The notes: generated by a model not told the origin, from the sequence alone. DNA of 64,000 bases from Macquaria australasica (GCA_005408345.1 SEMN01000150.1:434001-498000); one strand, 5' to 3'. Counted from the stretch's first letter, positions 14,546-28,449 are shown. Numbers and translations are program-made.

Positions 14546-15824
14546 AAGTTATTAAGTCCCAACAATTAGCAAAGAATTATTTAATTAGTATTTTTATCTT
14601 TATCTCAATAGTGATATCCCAATAAGCTACCATTACAGGGGGTGTCCTGGTGGCCTAATAAGCATACTATATACTGTTATTGCAACATTTCGGTTTGATT
14701 GTTGCATGCCATTCCCATCTCTCTTTCACCTCTCAACTGTCCACTATCGAAAAGAGGCAGAAATACCCCTAAAATACTATACTTATATAATACTAAAAAA
14801 AAAAAGCTGCCATTAGATGACACGTTTGCTAAATCTTTATCCAAGCAGTTTGACTATTGATATACTGTAGTACAATTTGAAGTGAAAGTTCACTCGAAGC
14901 ATAACTAGATATACTTTAATTATTGTGATTGCTTTATCATCATTTCATATCTAGACTGCTGGAATTAAAAGAAGAAACAATGTTACTTTCGACGTACAAC
15001 TTGAAACAATTTGTTGCTTTCCATAACTATGACGTTTCATAAACGCAGGGCAGTAGGCAAAAGAAATGCAAGAATATTCTAGAGGACACTCAGTTTCCTG
15101 CTGAATTTCATGCAAATATTTTGTAGGTTTTATCTTTTTTTGTTTTGTGCATTTATGGGAAAAGTACTTTTAAGTATTACTGTTCAGTAATACCAAACAA
15201 AGTAGACCTATCGCATTATGTCAAATGCCTAGGTTTTTAGACTTCATATACGTTACTTAGTGATTGATTCCTATGAAAGCAACAGACCATGGCTCACTCT
15301 CTGATTGCCTGTTTACAGGGCTCTGACACTTTTATAGCCCTCCTAATACCATTACAAAGTATTACTTCAACAGCAGGGCTCTCGCCTTTCCTGTAGAATT
15401 GGATACAAAAGCCTGTTTGCTGTGATCACTTGAGGCAGCACAGTTGTGAAAATGAGCTTTTGTTGAGGCTGCATGAGGACTTATCGACATTTTATCGTCA
15501 CATTGTCAGAGGTGGTCTGGCAGATTTCATTTAACTGCCAAAACCACACTGACATGCATGAAAACAGAAGATTAAAAGTATCTCAAGGTTGAAATGTAAA
15601 AATATGTACAATATCTAAAAACCCTTACTGCCCTTACTGTATAAGGGTTATGAAAATGCTGATCTTACAACAACAACAAAAACCCTGCAGTTAATTTCAT
15701 GTAAATTAAAAATGGTACTGGACTGGTGATTGACAATTTGCTCTATACATGTAATTTTCAAGATGATACAGTCTTGACGGTAGGGGAGTGTAATTGAACG
15801 TAAGTGTTGTGTTGCAAATAGGGC

Positions 15825-16147
15825 TACAACTACTGTATTATTGATTAATCTGCCTATTATTTTCTCTATTCATTTTTTAAATATTTGTTTCTGTAAAATG
15901 TTAGAAAGCTGAGAGCCCAAGGTTACATATTCAAATGTTTTTGTCTGGTCAGCAGTTTCAAAACTCAAAGTATTCACTTTACTATATTTAAGAAGCAACA
16001 AATCCTCACATTTGAGAAACTGGAACCAGCAAACACTTAGCCTTTTACCTTGAAAAGTGACTCAAATGATTAATGGATTATTAAAATAGTTACAGATTAA
16101 TTTTCTGTCGACAGACTAATAGATTAATCAACTAATAGTTTTTGCTC
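15825..16147. repeat. interspersed fish repeat with TTGATTAATC / GATTAATCAACTAAT ends
   Basis: The start GGGCTACAACTACTGTATTATTGATTAATCTG and the end GTCGACAGACTAATAGATTAATCAACTAATAGT are approximate inverted repeats of a family I know from many perciform loci. The interior (GTAAAATGTTAGAAAGCTGAGAGCCCAAGG... AACAAATCCTCACATTTGAGAAACTGGAACCAGC) also fits. No coding capacity. Confidence 0.7.
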
Positions 16148-16407
16148 GTCGCAAAGTTGGTCTTTACGAGTCCTTAGTAAAATCCTGGAGGAAAAGGTTG
16201 AGATTAAAGAATGATCTTCTCTGGATTTAATGCTTAATTATCGTTATGGGACAGATGTAACCAAAAGGGAGCAAAGGTTTTTGAGCACTTCTGAAGCTAA
16301 TTAATAGGATTATCACAGAGCGCTGCGAGCAGCACACAGATATGAAAGGAAAATGGGGAATGATAGAGGTGGCTGATTGGAAAATGCTCTTATGCCAAGC
16401 TGACAAG

Positions 16408-16800
16408 CCACACTAGCAGCTCTGTGAGGCTGTACTTAAGCACAGTGGTGCTTTGAGCTAAATGCTAACGTCAGCATGCTAACATGCTCACTGTGAAAAT
16501 GATAACATTCTGAGGTGTAGCAGGTATAATGTTTACCACGTTCACCCTTTTCACCATCTATAAAATCTTTGACCTGCTGGTGGTGCTACATGAAAAGTTA
16601 GGGGATTGCCAAAGTCATTTGGATTCATCCTTTAGGCACCATGGGTATCTGTACCAAGGTTCATGGCAATCCATGCAGTACTAAAAAAAACAATAATGTT
16701 AACCTGCTGGTGGCTAGGGGGACCATCTGAGATTGCCAAAGTCAGTAGGCTTCATCCTCTGGGGACCATGGATGCCTGCAGAAAATGTCATGGGACTATT
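16408..16800 (-). repeat. interspersed fish repeat, copy 3 (opposite orientation)
   Basis: Begins AGCAGCTCTGTGAGGCTGTACTT and GTGGTGCTTTGAGCTAAATGC, then GCATGCTAACATGCTCA, and ends with two units containing CACCATGGGTATCTGTACC and GGGGACCATGGATGCCTG. It is a shorter, internally deleted copy of the same family, oriented like copy 2. Confidence 0.7.
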
Positions 16801-17583
16801 TATTACAGCCCTGATGGCACAGCAAAAAGGAGGGATCAGAAAACAGCGAGGTTCCTATTTCTAAGATAAAGATCAGCAGAGCAACACAGGAGTGAAACAA
16901 AAATCCAAATCACAGCACCTCAAACATTACAGAGGAGCTACACAACTACTGAAAACCAAATGTGGAAAGCCTTTTGAAAAGGACACTTCTCTCTGGCTGC
17001 CTGTATGACCACATATGTTGAGTCAGTCATTTTGCTGTGACAGCTCAGTTGCTGGCAGGAACCTTCGGGGTTCAGTTCTGCTGTCTAGCAGAACCATAAT
17101 ATTGTTGGATCAGCATGGTTACCCCCTGCTGTGAGGGCACAGTGGAAATGCACAGTGAGCTTGCCACGCCACGGTGCTATAGTGTGCTGTACTGAGCGAG
17201 TCTCCCATTCCCTCTAATTAAGATGCTGTAGGTTTGCTGTCATCTATTTGGTATTTTTTGGAATAAAGCAATTTGCGGGACTGTAACCATGTACTGTATG
17301 TTCTGTACTGCATACAAGTTACTTACAGTATATTATGTTACATGATTTGTTCGTATTGAAATCCTTACATGTTATTTATTTATTTATTTATTGTGCTTCT
17401 GTGGCCCCTCTTCTTTGCATTATTGCCAGTGGTGTCTGTAAAGCCGAAGCAACCCTATATCCTGAATTTTACGTTGTGCCCCGTGTGTTCATGTTTTTAC
17501 TTTATTCTCAGCAGTGACTTCTAGAAACAAATCTAGTAAATCAGTATATTCTCCTAAAATGTTTGCTTGATTCTGTTTCTTAG

Positions 17584-17691
17584 CTGCTGCTGTCATTGCT
17601 GAAGGCCCAGGTTAATAATGGGCAGCTGGGACGCCATGTGTTTGAACAGCCTCCAGATCTTCTACATATATCTCAGATCAGCACCCAGCAG
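17584..17691 (+). CDS. candidate internal coding exon, gene unrecognised
   Basis: A good acceptor (TTGATTCTGTTTCTTAG) is followed by 36 open codons and a consensus donor CAG|GTAACA. The exon is 108 bases long and in phase 0 at both ends. The translation begins LLLSLLKAQVNNGQLGRHVF and ends Gln-Gln. An in-frame stop lies just upstream of the acceptor, so the frame needs splicing. I do not recognise the family. A possible terminal exon in the matching phase is at 18324-18407. The chance of such a frame in random DNA is appreciable. Confidence 0.22.
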
Positions 17692-18323
17692 GTAACAGCA
17701 TCTGATCTGCCTTTAACCACATTTTCAGGACTTTCATTAACCTCTAATTTGCATGCTTGGCTATACTTTTAAATCCAGTGCCAGTACATTCGGATGAATG
17801 CAGATGTCACTGGTCATTTTGATTAGTGTTTTCCTCTGTTCTATGACCTGAAGCACAGGCTTACTGCTCTTAGTGTAACTAAAAGAAAGGCTCAGTTAAA
17901 GAAAATAATCACAAGAAAATTACTCCACAGGAATGCTTAGCCATGTATTTTTCTTGTTTGTCTTTTTTTTTGGGTAAAAGATGATCTGATAGTTTTGTAT
18001 TTAATTTCTACATGTTTACATCTCTCCTGTTGTATAAATATCTTGTTGATCTGCATCATTCATGATCGAGATCCTTGAGTTTCTCCATTCACTGTCCGAA
18101 ACTGACTTCAAGCATTAAACAGTGAATTAATTGGAACATTTTAGAGAGATTTTGCCTACTTTAATATAAACAGTATACTCACTGTTTTTTGTGCAGGTAC
18201 AAAACTAAATACAGAAACATTTCCTCACTAAAATTAGAGTTTTGGAGGCTTCAGTAGAAGTATCTTAAAGGTTAACTTTTATAAAATGGCTTTTCATTAA
18301 AGTTATCCCCCTTAAACTCACAG

Positions 18324-18407
18324 CCCAGGACATCTGCGGCGAAAAAGACAGACTTGCAATCTTGTTTTAACTTCTGCATGTACTGGAGAGAAGGACCAAA
18401 AGTATAG
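18324..18407 (+). CDS. candidate terminal coding exon, paired with 17584-17691
   Basis: After CCCCCTTAAACTCACAG the phase-0 frame runs 27 codons to TAG. It contains a Lys-Lys pair followed by TDLQSCFNFCMYWREG. The dibasic site before a short Cys-x-x-x-Cys peptide resembles the layout of a peptide-hormone precursor, but no known hormone is recognised and no signal-peptide exon was found. Very tentative. Confidence 0.13.
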   Translation, partial: PRTSAAKKTDLQSCFNFCMYWREGPKV

Positions 18408-19847
18408 AAGTAAGGATTAAGTGGTAAGGTGAAGAGGGGGAGAAAAAACAGTCAGGATTTATTTGCCTTCTAGCCATAAAATAGATGTAAAACCTGCTGT
18501 AGCCACTTGGAAGTTGTTGTCAGCGAGGCTGAGTCAGCTAGACTCGGAGTACCTAAAAGTTTGATGTAAATTGTCTAGTGAAATGGAACTTTGATAAACC
18601 ACAAGTACATTTTTCTCAGAAGACTGATTTACTGCCATTAAAATTCATTAAAATAACAGGATAGAACATGAATGATCTTCATGAAAGTGGATCATTATAG
18701 CAGCAAATTCTACATGGATATAGAACAGAAAAATATAATAACAGAATAGTGGAGCAAATAGGGGGTACTGAAAAGTCAGAACACCAGAACACATTAAGCA
18801 AAATTATAAGAATGAAAAGCAAGACGTGTATAAATCACGTGCAAAGTTAGAGCAGTACAGCACGATGAGACTCATTTGGAAAGCAGAGGCAGATACTAGT
18901 TTAACTCAAAAACTCAAAATACAAAGAAACAAATGAAAAATATACAGAATATTTTTTAGTGTAAAATATTTCCTTCCTTCATTGTACTCATAGTACATGA
19001 AGAAGAAAACAAGATTTTATATATGAAGGGATTGTATTGATTTGGATTTACAGAAGGTAATGCATACAGTATTTACAGAAAGTGTACAGGTTTGCAGGTG
19101 TACACTGTACACATGATCACTGTATCAGTATATGAAATATATTATTTGCAATGTAGGTGATGTACAGGACACAAAGATACTGTGTGTTGTAGTCGTGTTG
19201 CTCTTCTAAAAACACAAAATGGAGGTACAGAAAAAAGTGATAGTGGGCAGGAACATTTGCTTATTTTGAGGACTTATTGTTTGGTTCTAAGATGTAAGAA
19301 CTTGTCATTTGGACTGCTTGACTGTACAGAAAATTGTACAGATGCAGAGAGTGGCAAATTTGAACTGCATTTCCACAAAAATGTGACTTTTATCTTTTTA
19401 TTAAAAATGTTCCATCAGGGGTTTCCCTTCCATGCCATCAATCATGTGGAAAGACTCAGACTTTTTTTTTTTTCCGAAATGGTTGATATCCGGTTTTGGA
19501 AAAGCTTCTCTCTTGTGGTTATTATCCCCACATGCAGTCTGGGAGCAAGTTGTAAAAAGGACATTTTCCTCGCTCAGTTGACTGGGTGTGCATAAATAAA
19601 CACAAACAGAGTCCTTCTGGCCAGAGTATCCATCACTCTCCTTCAAACTGCACAGAGTCAAGTCAGTGTCTTTCCGTGTGGGCGTAGTGTTTGTGAAAAA
19701 AGATGGCTGAGAATCTATGCAGATCTCATATGTTGTCTTTCTAAATAGTTACATGTGTACTCATGGTGTTCTGTATGTAATGTTTGTGCAACACATCACC
19801 GATCCAGTCAAATGCAATATCCTCATATTATTAATTCTACCAACTTT

Positions 19848-19850
<3 letters not shown>

Positions 19851-19882
<32 letters not shown>
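19851..19882. repeat. poly-T tract of 32 bases
   Basis: A run of 32 T, with a T8/A15 tract about 70 bases further on (19951-19979). Poly-T runs of this size can mark the 3' tail of a minus-strand retrocopy, but no retrocopied gene is visible on its left (3') side in the window. Confidence 0.85.
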
Positions 19883-19886
<4 letters not shown>

Positions 19887-21913
19887 GTTCTGAGTGTATG
19901 AACCTAGTACCAAATTTAGGTCTTTGGGTGAAATATCAAAGCCAGAGGTGTTTTTTTTAAATTAAAAAAAAAAAAAAAAGTTAAGTTCTAACACAAATGT
20001 TCTTTTGAACACTTGACCTACAGTCACAAATCTGCTCTCTTTTACTGGATTTATTTATACACAATCCATTTGTAAGTTGTCAGTTGCTGAATCAATAGGA
20101 AACAAATAATACAAATAGCACACTAACACACTCTGTATACTGTTGTGTGTTGCTTGGTAATTGCTAAACTTACAAAGACACTTTTAAAAGGTCAATACAG
20201 CTGTTTCAGATATACATCCTAACTTATTATGGTGCTGATGAGTGTTTAGATGGTCAAGCTGCAGGCACGTAGGCGTTAGTTTTTCAGAGACATTGCACTC
20301 CAGTGTACAGTATCCGACTGTATTTTTAACATTTGTTTGACTCTTAAAGGTTGCCCCCTTCCAGTTTCTTGTTATACTTCTAATACGATGCATAAACAAG
20401 TAAAGTACAGACGTTAGATCTGCAACACAAAACTGTATTTTTCTCTTATGGAAGCAATATCAAAGTGAATGAAACACGCACACAAATGAACTGAATTCTG
20501 TGTAATATTGTTTATGATGTTGCCATCCTGCATTGCCGGTAGACATGAAATAATACATGCACCAAATGGTGCAATTCTGCAATGGCTAACGGCAAAAGAG
20601 GATAATGATTATACTTTAATGAGAAACATACGCAGAGATGACTTTACTGTACATTTACATCACATAATATATTTTCCGTCATATTTTGAGATGAATCGGC
20701 ATAAATTTGAAAATCTTAAAAATGAAAAAGAAAGTTAAAATGTTATGACTATTATTAATGTTTACTACTATGGCTACTTTAACTGCTAAATGATGACATT
20801 GGATCTGTAAAATAGAAAAAAAAATTATGCAGTAAAAAAGAATTACATGAATGAAAAGACACTGCCTTGCATTACTGCCAGTCTGTAACATCTACAATTT
20901 GGTGAAAAAGTCGCCACAAAATAAGATGAAACTTTAAAAAGGCAGAATGGACACTGGGTCACGGCTGCAGCAAAGAGGTTCTTCATGTGCACGCAAAATT
21001 CTCAACTTCTACAAAATGACGTTTGCGGTTAATACTGTTTCAGGTGTAAATAAAATAGAGTTTTGACTTCACTGTAGTAAAGAACGATGCTGAGAACAAC
21101 TGCATCATACTGCAGCAGTTCCTAATTGATTTAAAACAGTGAAGCTCATTTAGCAGCCTGCGGGTCACATCTGGCTCCAGCTTAAAACTGCCCACCCGAT
21201 CAATTTCTCAGCTCTAAGAGCCAGCGCCTGGCGGTCAATTCAATCTGTATTTTAGGAACGTCATTTAATTGCAGTTTTTTCTGTAAAGGTTGGATGGCTA
21301 AACATTGAATTGCTTGTAACATACTGTACATCTCTACCGGCTCTTGGAATGGACTTCCACAGATTCTTGGCCAAATTCAGCCAAGCTAAATGGTCTTTTT
21401 GTGTTTACACTGACCTTAAGCAAGGTCATGAACACACATTTCTACTTCGGGATATTTCCAGTATTCCACAACAGTCAAAGCAGGCTTAAGAGAACCATTT
21501 ACATGTGGGAGTTAAACCAGGGGAGTGTTTTGTGGACCACCAGTATTCATAGTGAAAAATTAGATGATTTATTAGAACATTTTATCTACTTCCTGGCTTA
21601 AGGTTGTGTATTCACTCTCCATTTACAATGTGTGACTGTCTTCACATTGTTAGCTGAATGTTTAAATTGTACTTTGTACTTTGATTAAATTCTTTGATTG
21701 CATGTCCTTAGCATCAAATCTTGCAGCTGCTCTCTGTTAGATATTTGTTTGCTGCAGAATTCCTAAAATATTAGATTAGAAAGACTACAGTTTGATCTGC
21801 TAATACACACCGAACCAGTTTTTTGCTCCTACAGTGCAGTCTACAACAAAGAACTGCCCAAATTAAAATGTCTGTGAGTCAGATAAAACATTGTTATGTA
21901 GAAAAAAAATGTA

Positions 21914-21927
21914 CCCCCCCCCCCCCC
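21914..21927. repeat. poly-C tract of 14 bases
   Basis: Fourteen consecutive C between A-rich runs. The length is likely variable and prone to sequencing error. Confidence 0.85.
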
Positions 21928-24900
21928 ATAAAAAAAAGATACTCTTATTACTGTTTCAGTACTGTTATAGTGAGCATTGCTATCATTCGTTAATGATTAA
22001 TGCCAGCACCTTTTCCTGGATTATGGGGATTATGGTATCTAGTGTTGGGTAAATTATATTGTGGATACTGAATGATGAATATTAATCTTTTATGTGTTTA
22101 ATATTTTGGTTTCTATTATGCCACTAGAAATAAAAGTTTTTCAAACAATCATTTGACTTTTTTCCTTGACTTTCTCTCTCTCACTTACCAGATTATATCT
22201 GACTTTATTTTGCATTAGAAACGGATTAATGTTGTTTTGTGTTATTCTCTACATTATTAATCAACAGGTTAAAACCAGTCGGATGGCCTGATGTCGCACG
22301 TTAATTTGTTCCCTGTATCTTAGTCTCGAAATTATTGCCATATAACTTACATGTAAAACTCTCTCACGCATTTAATATCTTGCCGATGCGGATTATTTTA
22401 CAGCCTCTTCAATCGTTAATTATGCAATTAAATAGAAAATTAATTAAAGCTCTGAAGCGCCGATGCACTTTTTTGGTGACGCGGTGATTCAGGGTCCGAA
22501 GTTTTGGGAGTTTTGTTGGCTTCTCCATAAAATCCCACGCAGGAAGAAAAAGTGAGAGAATGTGGTTTTTCATCGTCCTATTACTCCTCTGAATATGTTT
22601 ATAAAAGTGCTGCAATTTCTTAGCCTACATTTGTTTTTTATTTAAGTGTTCTTTATAGAATAATTCAGAGAAAAGCGATTCAGAGCGTTTTTAAGTCACC
22701 ACTGTAAACAACAAAATACAAAACACCCGGGACCCTTACACAGAGTTTGGAAATCTAATAACGATATGGGATTCTTCATTTTCATTTTATTTTTGCTTTG
22801 TGTTTACGATTATGCTGCAAATAACTCAAGTTTGACTTAATTTGTGTCTTTCTTGCATTCTTGCACGGCTTTTTAAATTCAGATGAGATTAGTTCATTTT
22901 ATTTTGAATATTGATAATGAATGAATATTAATAATTCAGAAGATGGCATATAGTTCAGACCCAGTTTCACATCATTTTCTGTCGGTAAACAATAGGCCTT
23001 TGACAAAAGACATGTTTGGGTTGGCCTATAAGACCAATGCTTAGAAATAAAAATAATCAAATTTGAATCAGCATCGGATTTGAAAACCGATGTTTTGTTG
23101 CTTCATTTGGGCCCGATTAAAGGGAATCGCAAAGTACAGCCAGAATTTCTGATTTAATTCAGACTTAAAACAACAGAAAAACTAAATAAATGAGATAGGC
23201 AGTGTTGATAAACAGCATCATCTGTCTACAGCCAACTGATTTAACATAAGATTACAGCAGGTCCATGATAGGTCTACTTGAAATAAATTAATGCTTGGTC
23301 ATTTGTCAATAATTGGAATCCAGGAGATCTCTCCTGTGGAGAGGTTGATAAGATAATTCGCAGTTTTTATTTCTTTTCTTTTTTGGCTCACAGGTTGAAT
23401 GGGAGTCTCGGCTAATTTTTTCAGTAGGATCGGATTTGGACCCCGTTAATGCAAACGGCTACTGTTTTGGTTTACGAGAGAGGTGAGGGGTGTCCTCTGC
23501 TGAGCACACCCAGCTCTGTCTGAGCACAGTGACTTTGAACTTGAACTTCGTCTTGCTCATCTTCATAACATATGCAATACACGGGTGCAAGTGAACCTGC
23601 CCTCATTGTGGTCCATTGATTAATTTGCCTCGTTGGCCTATCAATCCATTTCCGTTCATTTAGGCCGGGCGCAGGAGTGAAAAAGAAATCAAAAGCAGGA
23701 TGATTCACTGCTGTACTCGCCCAGACAGCAGGCGACGGTACAAACTCCACCATAATTCCACTTTGACTCTCCAATCTGTCTTTAATTTAACTCAACTCAA
23801 ACTGTGGTTACTTTGCCTTCCACTCACTTTTTCTGGCACAGAAAACCCCAGTGACCTGGATGAGGTTTTAAATGAGACTTATGGGATGTCAAAAATATGG
23901 ACGAATAGGCCAAAAGCTCTTTAGTCTTCAGGGCAGTAGCCATGTTTGTCGCCTGGTAAAAGGTCAAATGCCCATCACACGCGGAAGAGGGGGATGCGGC
24001 AGAGACCTGTAGAGGTAGTCAGTTATATTTTGAGTAGCAAGAAATAATCACTCTCACACATGAGGAGTCCTTGCACACATTTAAATGAACTCATTTGTTT
24101 TTACCATGAGGAGTCTGTCAGTTCTTTAAAGATGTTCCAATTGAGGTTTTAAAATATCTTTATTATTATAGGATTAACTACTTTTGCTTTTCTCGTCCGT
24201 ATAGCCAACACCTCAGTAAATGCATCATATGTCATGTTAAGCTACACGTTCGTCTGATGAAAACATCACGACATCAATTGGCTTATCTGAGGAAAGTAGC
24301 TGGCAAATGTTTGTACATGCATGAATGCAAAATATTACAGTTTAATTACTTCATTTTACCTAAAGCGTATGACGTATAGGCTGAAAGGTATGAACCAATA
24401 GTTGCGTTGATTGCAGGTAGGCGCACAGGGAAAGATCACATTGTACCCAACAAACACTTCTCTGGAGCCATTTCAAGCAGTTTATTATCATGTGTTAATA
24501 TTCATATATGCGTATAGTACCAACACCTAACTACACATAAAGGTTGTCTTTATTTTAGCAGCCATCTCGAAACTTCAACACAAACTCACCTTCACAAAGA
24601 ACGGAAAACTAAGTGAACTCTAGCTGATGTTTTTGGTCGACTTGTCCTTTAAGTCAAATTTAAACTGACAGAATTCAGATTCGCCGCCACTTTTCAGAAA
24701 TAGAAGGAAAAGTCCCAATGCCGCAGAATTGTATTTTTTTTTTAAATGCCACCTCTAAATATCGTTGTTGGCTCAGGTACAGCAAGTTCCCGTATCCACA
24801 TGCGTCAGATGGATTAGATTAAGATTCACTTTTTACAAAATCCACCAATAACGCATGTCAGTTTAATCCTAATGTGGATGCTTTACTAAATGCTTAATGC

Positions 24901-27496
24901 AATTTTGTACTATATGCTTATAGTAGCATGGCCCCAATGCTACTCTCTGCAGCAGACTGGAGGCTTCTCACATACACAGTTTGGATCAATATATTAGGTG
25001 CCTTTTTACTTTTGCCTTGTTGATATGATTTCGACTATGGCGTCCTGTGCACCATTTCGCTTTAAGATTTCCTCCAACACAACGAGTTAACCAACAACAA
25101 GCAGGTGCAGGCATCATTTTCCATCCCGCAGCTCTTCCAAACCAACAGCCCATGTTGACTTTAGGCTCTTCACTGAGTCACTGTTGGCCTACTGCATGCT
25201 GGATGAGGAAGTTGTTGTCCTTCAAATCGCTTACTGTAAATTTCCCGGATTTTTATTTGGTGTCTTAAAGCAAAGTGGACTTCACAGCGTGGGCTATATA
25301 AATAAACCATTTGCCTGTACCAAATATAGTTGGCTTCATGTTTTAACATTCTGTACAGAAAAAATGTAATCTACATGTTGTATTATTAATTGCAGTGTAA
25401 GGTAAGTAATACAGCGTATATTGTAGTTTATTCCATAAGTTTTGTGATGATGTAATTGTAGACATGTCTGCTCTATTCTCCACAGGACGTGTATGATACA
25501 TTGTAAAGGACACTAAGATACATTTAAGAATTAATAGGTAATGCAAAGGAAACATTTGGCATCGTATACATACGTCTGTAAAGTGATTTGAGGAACGAAA
25601 TGTAAAACGTGTTATTTTAGTTTATTAGAATTGTACAGTTGGATCTGCAGTGCTGCGATCGGATGGAAGTTCGTCCACGTTTGCAGACTATCACCTTTCA
25701 GTCAACATTAAAAACTGATTAAATTTGCCTTTTTTGCACTCGGACCATTGCTTGCGTTGAGAAACAGTTTCGATTTGACAGTATTGGCAAAAGATGTCCT
25801 CAGTAGACGATATAGTGGCGTGTTAAGCTCTCAAACATTCAAAGCGTGTGTACACGGAACTCTGTCAGCATTTTGACACTTTCTATATGTGGAAGCTGCA
25901 TGGTGTTACAGGCTGCGATGCACATTAGCATGAATATAAGTGGCGTGGAAATATTGGCCTATAACACAAGCCTCAAAATTTAGGAAGATACTCTTGAAGA
26001 TGATTATTTTGATACAGATTCCCATTTCCAGGAGATTCAGTTTCCTCCCGCGCTGCAGAACCAAACACAGTTCCCCTACAGCTGCCGATTGAAAATGAAG
26101 TAACCTTCAAAAATCACAGCATTGTATAAATGGTCCGGTTTGATCAATTTACTTCTGATAATCTCACTTAAAATGTACATGTTGAGCCTTTAAGAACTTT
26201 CTATTTTCAAACCTATATTTTTAGAAGAAAATCCTCATTCATTATAGTTCCACAAAGATCACGACACATCGAAGCATAAAACATTTTAAAATGCACCTGT
26301 ACACATGCTTGATCCCTTTGGACTACGCCTGCATATAGTCTGAAATATGCCCAGAAAGCTGAAAGCGCTTTATTCTCTGAGAGAAGAAGTGAGATGATTA
26401 ATGATGAACGTGTGTGTCTTTTGTTTTGCCGTCTGGACGGATGGAGCGACCGCCTCTCTTAACTTGAACTTGGACTTCCGACGAGACGCGTCCAACTGTG
26501 GATTTATTTTGTCTGCTTTCTCACCGGCTTGCTCTGTGGACTGCAGCAGGGAAATGAAGAATTCACTCCTGCAGGATTAACTGTAGTCCGCGATAAACTA
26601 AAGCTTTGAGCACATTTTAAAAGAGTCAATTTGTTTATAAAACATTAAGATTTAAGACAGGACAGGCTTAGGCCCACATTATTGACGAGACATAACTTGA
26701 TAACGTGTTGGTATAATAATCCAAGTAAATATATCTTGGTAAAGTACTTTCTGTCAAAAAAGTTGAATTAAAGACATTTTATCTTATTAATTACACTCAT
26801 TTGCTGACCGTGCGTTAACAGATGCCTATTATCTCACGGCGCCGCGCATTTCCAACTTTGTCCATGTTAGGATACCAAAATACACTTTATTGTCTAAAGT
26901 TACAGACTATTGCTGTGTAGAAATTGTAATTACCAGCGTATGAAAACACCCAGATGTTTATATCTATTTGTGTGATCATGCTTATGTAGCCTGTTTTCTA
27001 AATTATACGACATTGTGCACATTTTTGAGGCTTAAGCGCTCGCCAATGCACTGGTGTTATTCCTGACTAATTTAATTGCAGTTCATAGGCGTTTCTCGAA
27101 ATTGTGAAACTACACTTTTGCATACATGACGCGCAAAGATATCTTACTCTCTAATTTGGTAAAAAAAAAATTCTGTCAGCATTGAGTAGGCCTAATGAAC
27201 CACTGACATTTTAATAACAATATGATAAGTACACTAAATAAAGAGGCTGTAAAGCCTGTGTTGTATTTTGTAAATCCTCTTTGGACAGGCGGTGGTCTGC
27301 CAGTCTGCCCTCTGTCCTCTGGGCGCGGCTCCGCCTTGCCTGCTTTATTTTGCGGTTAACCCACAGTCATCCTCTCCTAGTTTACCTGCTCTGAATGAGG
27401 TTAAACGAGTCAAATCCGAAGTAAATTAGGCCTAAACTGTAGTGTAGGTAGTCGTTTTCATGCATGGCTTTTCAACAGCCTAATAACAAACAATCA

Positions 27497-27498
<2 letters not shown>

Positions 27499-27541
<43 letters not shown>
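27499..27541. repeat. (AT)n microsatellite
   Basis: More than 20 AT units, self-complementary, so able to extrude a cruciform. Confidence 0.9.
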
Positions 27542-27545
<4 letters not shown>

Positions 27546-28449
27546 GAATGAAGATGGATTTACCTCATGGTGATTATCATAAACAAACCATCCACCAACA
27601 TGAACAGAAACCTACTGAGTTTCAGAGAAGAATTAATCTCTTGAGTTGAAAGTCTCTACTTTCATAGATGTGCTGTGCATCTTTTAACTTCGTAAAGACC
27701 AACAAGATTCTGATTCACATATATAAGAAGGAGTTGGTGGGTAAAGTGAGTCTAAAGGGGGGTTGCTCCCCCCACACCTCTGTATGGCCTAAACTCGACA
27801 CTTTTGTGTCCTCTATTTACTGTATGTCGTTTCACGAATACTTAAGCTAATTTCGGGTTGCTTGGCAAACATGGCTTCCTACCAATGACACCAGCTTACA
27901 GTGTTGTAGTGGATCTATTTTTTGAAGACTTGAAGGCTGCTGCTCCGTAGTTTATGTTCGATAGAAGTCACAAATGTTACATGCTAGTATCGGACCTGCA
28001 TTTTAAAATGTGCTCATGCATATATGCAGCAAGATCCTGAGAAATGCGACAACTGGGAATTTGTGAATTTTGGTGCGAGGTGAGCTAAGAAACAAAATAC
28101 TCATATTTACTCATGTTAACGGTTATGTTTAGATGTCCCTCTCAACTTACAGTTTAGCCATTTCAGTCTGTTTATCACGCACCAACACTGCACTGGCCTA
28201 GTTATACATTTTAGACCACGTGTTAGCATTTTCTTGACAAAATCACATGCCTTTCTGTGTTCCGACTGTTGGCATAGAAGTTCAGTGGTCTTGGCTTTTT
28301 ACGATTATGAACGTTTTTGATCGTAAATTAAATGCAGCCCGAACGGGAAAACACCAGATTGAGATGCTGTTTTAGTTTTGTAGGAATGTTTTCATGACAG
28401 TGGACTGCTCTGCTCTACTGCCTGCTGAACAACAGCCCTCTCTCTCTGA

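Noticed and set aside
19182..19595. 137-codon open frame, overlapped by an 86-codon minus-strand frame
   Set aside because: The translation is low in recognisable features and passes through poly-T and A-rich tracts; no conserved family was recognised.
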